The notes under the pieces: generated by a model
Told to the model about the DNA's origin: nothing
Seen by the model: only the letters and a program-made list of their open reading frames with translations
The model's database searches: none
In this document: positions 13,763-18,947 of the stretch, piece after piece
How positions within the stretch are numbered: position 1 is the stretch's first letter
Layout: every line of letters begins with the position of its first letter
Translations under genes and position numbers: made by a program
Assembly (NCBI GenBank): GCA_001775255.1
Contig: MFCJ01000139.1
Location: 1-18,947 of the forward strand
Reading direction: 5' to 3'
Length of the DNA stretch: 18,947 bases
From: Candidatus Dadabacteria bacterium RIFCSPHIGHO2_12_FULL_53_21
GTDB lineage: Bacteria; Desulfobacterota_D; UBA1144; Nemesobacterales; UBA2774

Positions 13763-14329
13763 TCAGCCGGATTTTTCGTCCTCTTTCAATATCCTGCTCA
13801 CTGCACTAACCAGGTCTATCTCGATAAAGTCAGCGTACCTGGAATCGTACTCCGAGCCGGTCATGACCTGAATCGTCCTCAATCCGGAATTCCTGCCCGC
13901 AAGCATATCGATCTCGGAATCCCCGACCATCCATGATCCGGCCTTATGAATGTCCCGGGAATCGCATATCACGTCGATCATCCCGGTCTTCGGCTTCCTG
14001 CAGCCGCAGATTACATTATAGGGAGCTAAGCTGCCGCGGGGGTTATGGGGGCAAAATTCGTATTTGGTAATGAATACGCCGTTATATTTCAGTATCAAAT
14101 CCAGACAATGGTGGAGTTCTTCCACGTCCTCTTCGGTGAGGTGTCCTTTTGCTATTCTGCCCTGGTTCGTTACGACGAATAGGAGGAATCCGCTCTCTAT
14201 CAAATTCCTGAGGGCCTCGATATAGCTTTCCGGGATGAAGAAGTCTTCTACCCTGTATATATACTTTTCGCCCCCGTGGGGCAGAAGAATAGTCTTATCC
14301 CTGTCGAGAAACACCGCCTTTGCGTTCAT
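13763..14329 (-). CDS. HAD-IIIA phosphatase (GmhB / histidinol-phosphatase-like)
   Basis: A 188-residue HAD-superfamily subclass IIIA phosphatase. Motif I is FLDRDKTI with nucleophile Asp9 and acid/base Asp11; motif II is VTNQ (53-56); motif III/IV is RKPKTGMI then VGDSEIDMLAG (135-145). A zinc loop of the GmhB type is present: Cys93-x-His95 and Cys108-x-Cys110. This group dephosphorylates heptose 1,7-bisphosphate (LPS precursor) or histidinol phosphate; no heptose or histidine genes are nearby to decide. The residue after Asp11 is Lys where Gly is usual (DxDGT). I chose ATG 14329 because AAGGA lies just before it; an in-frame GTG at 14350 has no ribosome-binding site. Confidence 0.85.
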   Translation of the reverse strand: MNAKAVFLDRDKTILLPHGGEKYIYRVEDFFIPESYIEALRNLIESGFLLFVVTNQGRIAKGHLTEEDVEELHHCLDLILKYNGVFITKYEFCPHNPRGSLAPYNVICGCRKPKTGMIDVICDSRDIHKAGSWMVGDSEIDMLAGRNSGLRTIQVMTGSEYDSRYADFIEIDLVSAVSRILKEDEKSG

Positions 14330-14420
14330 CGGGTCCTTAACCTGTCTCACCTTAAATAAAGCTTAACAGTTGAGAGAGACCCGGACAACAATCGGGCGCA
14401 TCCGACGGACTGGGAGAAGC

Positions 14421-14436
14421 CGCCCGAACCCGGGCG
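14421..14436. other. GC-rich 6-bp hairpin between the RHH and HAD genes
   Basis: CGCCCG-AACC-CGGGCG is a perfect stem with a four-base loop in the 189-bp gap between two minus-strand genes. Neither side has a proper T tract (minus-strand continuation GCTTCTCC), so it may be a weak terminator, an attenuating element or a binding site. Confidence 0.35.
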
Positions 14437-14518
14437 TTGAGACCGCGCCTCGATCGATTCTGCGTATGGTGCGGTGTACGGTTACCGCCGTTTGGCCGCA
14501 GTTTATGAAACCGGAATC

Positions 14519-14734
14519 TTACTTGGACGGGGTCTTGAAATACTTGTCTCTGGCTTCCTTGGGGAGGTGTTTCTTGAGGTATTCCGTTACCGCTTCCCTT
14601 ACGATTTGCGCGGGTCTCATCTGGAGGTGCCACTGAGACTCATTCAGCATATCCACGAACTCCTGCGAGGCTTTAACGTAGATAGCCTTTTCCAGGGGTT
14701 CTTTCTTGGTTTTCTCTTTTTTTCTTGTAACCAT
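14519..14734 (-). CDS. ribbon-helix-helix-like DNA-binding protein, 71 aa
   Basis: A small basic protein. The lysine-rich tail (1-16) leads into a short strand, KAIYVKAS (16-23), then helix FVDMLNESQWHL and helix PAQIVREAVTEYLKKHL (41-57), the order seen in CopG/MetJ-type ribbon-helix-helix repressors and many antitoxins. Such proteins dimerise and bind DNA through the paired strands. No toxin-like reading frame lies next to it; the following minus-strand gene is the HAD phosphatase after 189 bp. The ATG at 14734 has no Shine-Dalgarno and an AT-rich block just upstream could serve as a promoter with a very short or absent leader. The RHH reading is from pattern only. Confidence 0.6.
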   Translation of the reverse strand: MVTRKKEKTKKEPLEKAIYVKASQEFVDMLNESQWHLQMRPAQIVREAVTEYLKKHLPKEARDKYFKTPSK

Positions 14735-15109
14735 ATTTTAAATATATAACATAGTCGAGATATAAAATGAATAGACGATTTTTTGTTTCTTCCGAAATAT
14801 ACTCCGCGCAATGTGTCGGGGACGAATCGGCATGAAAAAAATATGTAATATTCTATGCATATTATACGGACACGTTAAGAGCGAAAAAAACCCCCCGAAT
14901 TTTCACGCCCGGCATATGTGATTTTTATTTTTTCCATCTTGTTTCCGCCGAGGCTGTGATTAATTTTTTTAATATAATATCAAACGGAAGGCGTCTGATC
15001 CGGTACACTTATTTACCTTGTATCGGTTGTCATCCGGATCGGTCGAGGGACCGCATAAGACTGAATTGCGGCCGAATGAATCGAGGGGTCACACAAGAGG
15101 GGACACGCA
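14735..15109. other. 375-bp AT-rich intergenic region with promoter-like and hairpin elements
   Basis: No convincing gene. It separates the minus-strand RHH gene from the plus-strand protease gene, so it should hold both promoters. On the plus strand a perfect TATAAT is at 14973-14978 but has no good -35; TSS near 14985 would leave a leader of about 125 nt containing the small hairpin CGGTC-GAGG-GACCG (15040-15053). The left part is rich in A and T runs, in contrast to neighbouring coding DNA. Confidence 0.4.
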
Positions 15110-16198
15110 ATGAAATGGTCTTGGAAGATAGGTGAGTTCGCGGGCATCGGGGTTTACATACACGCGACCTTTTTACTTATTATCGCCTGGGTCATACTGA
15201 TCCACTGGAGCGAAGGGCACGACCTTGCGACAATCGTATCGGGAGTCGTGTTTGTACTGGCCCTGTTCCTCTGTGTCGTGCTGCACGAATTCGGACATGC
15301 CCTCACCGCCATGAGATACGGTATAAAGACCCGCGATATTACCCTCCTGCCCATAGGCGGGGTTGCCCGTCTCGAACGAATGCCCGATGACCCGATGCAG
15401 GAGTTCTGGGTGGCTCTCGCGGGACCTGCCGTAACCGCGGTTATCGCGCTGATTCTGTTTTTCTGGCTCCAGATAACGAACGGCTATGTGCCCGTCGACA
15501 AGCTGACTCTGACTCAGGGCTCTTTTGTCGAGCGCCTCATGCTGGTGAACGTATTCCTCTTGGTATTCAATTTGATCCCCGCGTTCCCCATGGACGGCGG
15601 CAGGGTTCTGAGAGCGCTGCTCGCGCTGCGCGGCGATTATATCAGCGCCACTCAGACAGCGGCGAACATAGGACAGGCGATTGCCCTTATCTTCGGCTTT
15701 ATCGGTCTCTTTACCAATCCGTTCCTCATCTTCATTGCGCTCTTCGTCTGGATAGGCGCCGCACAGGAAGCGAGCATGGTAAAGATAAAGTCCGCACTCG
15801 GCGGAATTCCAGTGTATAAGGCCATGCTCACGGATTATAAGACTGCGGCCCCCGGGGACAAGCTCAGGTATCTGGTCGATCTCACCATGTCGGGCTCCCA
15901 GCAGGATTTTCCCGTCGTCGATAACGGCAGGGTCGTAGGCGTCGTCCCTCACTCGGACCTCATCAAGGGACTTGCGGAAAAGGGCGACTCTGTTTCCGTG
16001 GGAGAGATAATGAGGCGTGAATTCGAGGTCGTCGATCCCGGAGAGATGCTTGAATACGCATTCGCGCGGCTCCAGACGGGTGATTTCTATACGATGCCCG
16101 TCGTTAAGAACGGTAACCTCGTCGGCCTCCTGACCATGGACAACGTGGGGGAATTTATGAGGATTCAGTCGGCCATGTCCGGCGCGCGCACGCGCTGA
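15110..16198 (+). CDS. site-2 protease family zinc metalloprotease with two CBS domains
   Basis: A 362-residue intramembrane protease. The zinc-binding HEFGH (59-63) lies in a transmembrane helix, and the second signature NLIPAFPMDGGR (154-165) gives Asp162 as third ligand. About six hydrophobic segments lie in residues 13-220. Two CBS modules follow (about 230-290 and 295-355; DFPVVDNGRVVGVV and TMPVVKNGNLVGLL), as in the S2P/M50 group 3 (SpoIVFB-like) enzymes whose CBS pair senses nucleotides. It should cleave a membrane-bound substrate, often an anti-sigma factor or pro-protein, but no candidate is adjacent. GAGGGG before the ATG supports this start. It is probably transcribed alone. Confidence 0.93.
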   Translation: MKWSWKIGEFAGIGVYIHATFLLIIAWVILIHWSEGHDLATIVSGVVFVLALFLCVVLHEFGHALTAMRYGIKTRDITLLPIGGVARLERMPDDPMQEFWVALAGPAVTAVIALILFFWLQITNGYVPVDKLTLTQGSFVERLMLVNVFLLVFNLIPAFPMDGGRVLRALLALRGDYISATQTAANIGQAIALIFGFIGLFTNPFLIFIALFVWIGAAQEASMVKIKSALGGIPVYKAMLTDYKTAAPGDKLRYLVDLTMSGSQQDFPVVDNGRVVGVVPHSDLIKGLAEKGDSVSVGEIMRREFEVVDPGEMLEYAFARLQTGDFYTMPVVKNGNLVGLLTMDNVGEFMRIQSAMSGARTR

Positions 16199-16249
16199 TT
16201 TTAGAATAAGAAAGTATATAAGCGCTCAGGCGCTGTGAGACCTCCCAGG

Positions 16250-16280
16250 ATTTGTAATTGGATGCTGGTAATATACAAAT
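16250..16280. promoter_or_regulatory. inverted repeat upstream of copA, possible operator
   Basis: ATTTGTA (16250-16256) and TACAAAT (16274-16280) form a perfect 7-bp dyad with 17 nt between, 47 bp before the copA ATG. It contains TGTA and TACA half-sites but not in the order or spacing of the CopY box (TACAnnTGTA). No copper regulator gene (csoR, cueR, copY) is present in the window. Confidence 0.35.
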
Positions 16281-16327
16281 AGTGAAGGGTAAACAGTTCG
16301 CTCGATAATAATACTAATGGTGCGGCC

Positions 16328-18571
16328 ATGAAGGAAAAAACAGAAACAGATCCTAAGACGACTCGCCGTCTGCACGTACTGGATATGAGCTGCGCGGGCT
16401 GCGTCGAAACGGTGGAAAAAACACTGAGGTCCGTCCCGGGGGTGTCCGACGCGCAGGTCAATTTCGCCGAGAAGACCGCGACTGTCACAGGCGATGTTTC
16501 CCCGGACGCACTCGTGAAGGCGGTCGGCAAGGCGGGTTATACGGCCTCGCTTCTCGAGGACGAGGGCGCCGAATCTGACAAGGAGAACGCTGAGCTCGCG
16601 CACTACGGGAAGCTCCTCCGTCAGACAGTCGTTTCAGGTGTAATCAGCGTAATAATATTCGCGGTAAGCATGTTTGATATGTTCCCTTCGCTCGATTCCC
16701 CGGCCGGGCGACTTTCATGGGGAGTAATTTCCCTCCTGACGCTATTTGTCCTCGCTTACGGCGGCGGCCGTTTTTTCACGGGCGCACTAAAATCCTTCAG
16801 GAATCATAACGCGAACATGGACACACTGATCGCCGTCGGCACAGGGGTCGCGTGGGTCTATTCTACTTTCGTCGTCCTCTTTCCGGACTCCGTGGCCGGG
16901 ATCGCGAGACACTTTTATTTCGAGACGGCGGCCCTGATAATCGCATTCATAAACCTCGGCTCGGCGCTCGAGATGAGGGCCAGGGGCAAGACCTCTCAGG
17001 CGATAAAGCGTCTCATAGGTCTTCAGCCCAGGACGGCGCGTGTCGTAAGAGAGGGTCAGGAGGTCGATATACCGATCGGGCTCGTTGTCCTGGGCGATAT
17101 CGTGCGCGTCAGGCCGGGTGAAAAGATACCAGTTGACGGAGGGGTGACGGATGGTTCCTCTCACGTCGATGAATCGATGCTTACGGGCGAGCCTATACCC
17201 GTCGAGAAGAAGAAGGGGGATAATGTCGTCGGAGGGACTATAAACAAGACCGGGAGCTTTTTATTCAGGGCCGGCCGCATCGGCAAAGACACCGCGCTCG
17301 CCCGTATTATAGATATGGTCAGGAAGGCTCAGAATGCGAAGCCCGAGATTGGGAGGCTTGCCGACAAGGTCTCCGGGGTATTCGTCCCTTCTGTGCTTAT
17401 CATAGCGGTGATAACGATGCTCGCATGGTTTAATTTCGGCCCCGCTCCTCGCATCACGTATATGCTCGTTACGACCATGGCCGTGCTAATCATAGCCTGC
17501 CCCTGCGCGCTTGGTCTTGCGACTCCTATATCGGTGATGGTCGGCGTGGGCAAGGCGGCCGAATACGGGGTGCTCATAAGGAAGGGGGACGCGCTCCAGC
17601 AGGCCGGGCAGCTTACGACGATCGTGCTCGACAAGACGGGGACTATCACGGAGGGTAAGCCCGTATTGACGTCGGTCGAGCCTGTCCCGGGCGTCTTGGG
17701 CGGTGACGAATTATTGGCGCTTGCTGCGGGCGTGGAAAGCGGCTCCGAGCATCCCCTCGCAGGGGCCATTGTCGAAGCGGCAAAAGTGAAAAACATAGGG
17801 CTAAAACCAGTGGAATCGTTCGAGGCCTTGTCGGGTTACGGCGTGAGGGCCGTTTACGGCGTTAACACAGTGCTGCTCGGCAACAGGAAGCTCATGGACG
17901 ACAACGGTATCGATACCGGTTCCATTAACGAGGCGGCGGAGCGTCTGTCGAAGAAAGGACAGACGGTCGTATTCGCTGCGCTCAACGGGACCGCGGCAGG
18001 CGTGCTGGGTATATCCGACCCCGTCAAACCTGATTCGAGGGAAGCCGTAGAGAGGCTCCGTAAGCAGGGGATCAGGGTGATAATGCTCACCGGGGATAAC
18101 CGGGTCACGGCGCAATCCGTAGCTGAGCAGGTGGGGGTGGATGATTTCATCGCCGAGGTGCTGCCGGAAGATAAGGCCAGGGAAATTACCAGGCTCCGGG
18201 AAAGGGGCGAGAAGGTGGGCATGGTAGGGGACGGCATTAACGATGCGCCAGCCCTGGCGGGAGCGGACGTAGGGTTCGCTATAGGAACGGGGACCGATGT
18301 CGCGATAGAGAGCGCGGATATAACACTAATGCGGGGATCGCTCCACGGAGTGGCCGACGCGGTATCAATATCGAAAGCGACGCTCAAAAACATCAAAGAG
18401 AACCTGCTGGGGGCCTTTGCTTACAATACGTTAGCTATCCCCGTGGCGGCCGGGATACTGTTCCCGTTCACGGGTCTCCTGCTCAATCCCGTCATAGCGG
18501 GGGCCGCGATGGCGCTCTCCTCGGTCACGGTTGTAACGAACGCGAACAGGCTCAGGTGGTTTAAGCCTTGA
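16328..18571 (+). CDS. copA: copper-exporting P1B-type ATPase
   Basis: A 747-residue Cu(+)-exporting ATPase of the inner membrane. One N-terminal heavy-metal-binding domain carries MSCAGC (20-25). The actuator domain has TGEP (286-289); the membrane metal site has CPC (391-393), with Tyr699-Asn700 and the M-x-x-S-S set (Met728, Ser731, Ser732) in the last two helices, which together mark Cu(+) specificity (P1B-1). The phosphorylation site is Asp435 in DKTGT, the ATP-site His-Pro is 475-476 (SEHPL), and the hinge is GDGINDAP (635-642). Length is typical for a one-HMA CopA. The ATG at 16328 has only a weak ribosome-binding site. A membrane-tethered cupredoxin gene follows 13 bp later, in line with copper handling. 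Confidence 0.96.
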   Translation: MKEKTETDPKTTRRLHVLDMSCAGCVETVEKTLRSVPGVSDAQVNFAEKTATVTGDVSPDALVKAVGKAGYTASLLEDEGAESDKENAELAHYGKLLRQTVVSGVISVIIFAVSMFDMFPSLDSPAGRLSWGVISLLTLFVLAYGGGRFFTGALKSFRNHNANMDTLIAVGTGVAWVYSTFVVLFPDSVAGIARHFYFETAALIIAFINLGSALEMRARGKTSQAIKRLIGLQPRTARVVREGQEVDIPIGLVVLGDIVRVRPGEKIPVDGGVTDGSSHVDESMLTGEPIPVEKKKGDNVVGGTINKTGSFLFRAGRIGKDTALARIIDMVRKAQNAKPEIGRLADKVSGVFVPSVLIIAVITMLAWFNFGPAPRITYMLVTTMAVLIIACPCALGLATPISVMVGVGKAAEYGVLIRKGDALQQAGQLTTIVLDKTGTITEGKPVLTSVEPVPGVLGGDELLALAAGVESGSEHPLAGAIVEAAKVKNIGLKPVESFEALSGYGVRAVYGVNTVLLGNRKLMDDNGIDTGSINEAAERLSKKGQTVVFAALNGTAAGVLGISDPVKPDSREAVERLRKQGIRVIMLTGDNRVTAQSVAEQVGVDDFIAEVLPEDKAREITRLRERGEKVGMVGDGINDAPALAGADVGFAIGTGTDVAIESADITLMRGSLHGVADAVSISKATLKNIKENLLGAFAYNTLAIPVAAGILFPFTGLLLNPVIAGAAMALSSVTVVTNANRLRWFKP

Positions 18572-18584
18572 ACATGGAGAGAAC

Positions 18585-18947
18585 ATGAATATTGCCGTCA
18601 ACATACTCGGCATTGTCATGGCCGCATTCATAGTGTGGTGGTTCTGGCTTTCAAAGACCAGGAGCGAGGCTGGTACCGAGGGGGATGTAATCAGTGTTCT
18701 TGTTGACGGCGGGGTGTACACGCCTTCCGTGCTCCGCGTCCCCGCGGGAAAGCCTGTTACCCTGCGTTTTGTCCGGAAGGACCCGAGCCCGTGCGCGGAA
18801 AAGGTGATATTCAGCGGCCTCGATATAAGCGCCGATCTCCCGGTCGGAAAACCCTACGACCTCAGTTTCATTCCCGAGAAAGCGGGTGAATACGATTTCA
18901 CCTGTCAGATGGCGATGTACCGCGGCAGGCTAATAGTGGAAGAGAAG
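18585..18947 (+). CDS. membrane-anchored cupredoxin-domain protein (partial, runs off window)
   Basis: A reading frame with no stop before the window end; 121 residues are visible. GGAG lies 6 nt before ATG 18585. A single N-terminal transmembrane helix (about 4-22) is followed by a cupredoxin-like domain: VLRVPAGKPVTLRFVRKD, then DPSPCAEKV with Cys70 and, near the end, GEYDFTCQMAMYRGRLIV with Cys107 and Met109/Met111. This C-terminal C-x-M-x-M pattern is typical of the cupredoxin_1 proteins found beside copper ATPases, where Cys and Met hold copper. It probably passes or buffers periplasmic copper for CopA (inference). No classic plastocyanin His ligand is visible in the part seen, and the C-terminus is missing. 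Confidence 0.8.
   Translation, partial: MNIAVNILGIVMAAFIVWWFWLSKTRSEAGTEGDVISVLVDGGVYTPSVLRVPAGKPVTLRFVRKDPSPCAEKVIFSGLDISADLPVGKPYDLSFIPEKAGEYDFTCQMAMYRGRLIVEEK

Noticed and set aside
14352..14633. A 93-codon minus-strand frame overlapping the RHH gene and the gap after it
   Set aside because: Composition is that of a shifted frame (Pro, Gln, Arg, Ser-rich) and it overlaps a better supported gene with RHH-like order.
14832..14921. A 29-codon plus-strand frame starting MKKICNILCILYG
   Set aside because: No proper Shine-Dalgarno, ends in a random-looking tail, and lies in AT-rich intergenic DNA where such frames occur by chance.
16226..16239. AGCGC-TCAG-GCGCT hairpin just after the site-2 protease stop as a terminator
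   Set aside because: No T tract follows on the plus strand; only a five-pair stem.
16250..16280. CopY-type copper operator
   Set aside because: The CopY box is TACAnnTGTA; here the half-sites are in the opposite order and 17 nt apart, so it is kept only as an uncharacterised dyad.
1..18947. CRISPR arrays, insertion sequences, phage genes, rRNA
   Set aside because: No regularly spaced repeats, terminal inverted repeats with a transposase, structural phage genes or rRNA motifs were seen on reading the window.

Overview
The window reads as chromosomal DNA from a free-living Gram-negative bacterium. It has a biosynthetic peptidoglycan glycosyltransferase, lipoprotein signal peptides and a CPx copper ATPase paired with a membrane-tethered cupredoxin. 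Coding regions are GC-rich in the third position yet use ATA (Ile) and AGG (Arg) freely, a pattern I associate with Desulfobacterota/'Deltaproteobacteria', Dadabacteria or similar lineages. That placement is an impression only. No rRNA, CRISPR array, transposase or phage gene was seen.

Layout. 1-600 (minus): two very small genes (48 and 55 codons) for secreted or lipoprotein-like peptides, each with a good Shine-Dalgarno (SD) and both downstream of a near-consensus promoter. 596-2159 (minus): a short-chain dehydrogenase and mtgA. 2337-5907 (plus): gyrA, a PaaI-type thioesterase and a glutathione S-transferase. 5913-5989 (minus): tRNA-Gly(GCC) with its own promoter. 6085-8247 (plus): proB and mltG. 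8252-10433 (minus): a MoxR-type AAA+ ATPase and a von Willebrand A (VWA) protein. 10563-12903 (plus): an AGCS sodium:amino-acid symporter, then two tandem exported proteins resembling the surface-adhesin E family. 12989-14734: four small or orphan genes (a 76-aa protein, a 92-aa protein, a HAD-IIIA phosphatase and a ribbon-helix-helix protein). 15110-16198 (plus): an intramembrane site-2 protease with two CBS domains. 16328-18947 (plus): copper-exporting ATPase copA and the start of a cupredoxin gene cut by the window edge.

Most of this is ordinary housekeeping sequence. The most unusual spot is the MoxR/VWA junction. The VWA reading frame stays open about 70 codons upstream of its ATG with coding-like composition but no start codon, and it enters the ATPase gene at a run of eleven A's. 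That run ends in A AAA AAG in exactly the frame needed for a -1 slip, which would join the two proteins into one of 703 residues. This could be programmed frameshifting, transcriptional slippage or a homopolymer error. The tandem tiny secreted peptides at the left end are the second point of interest.

Gene links: mtgA and mltG both act on peptidoglycan but lie in separate operons. MoxR and VWA form a classic ATPase/metal-binding partner pair. copA and the cupredoxin form a copper-handling unit. No database search was possible; names rest on motifs read by eye.
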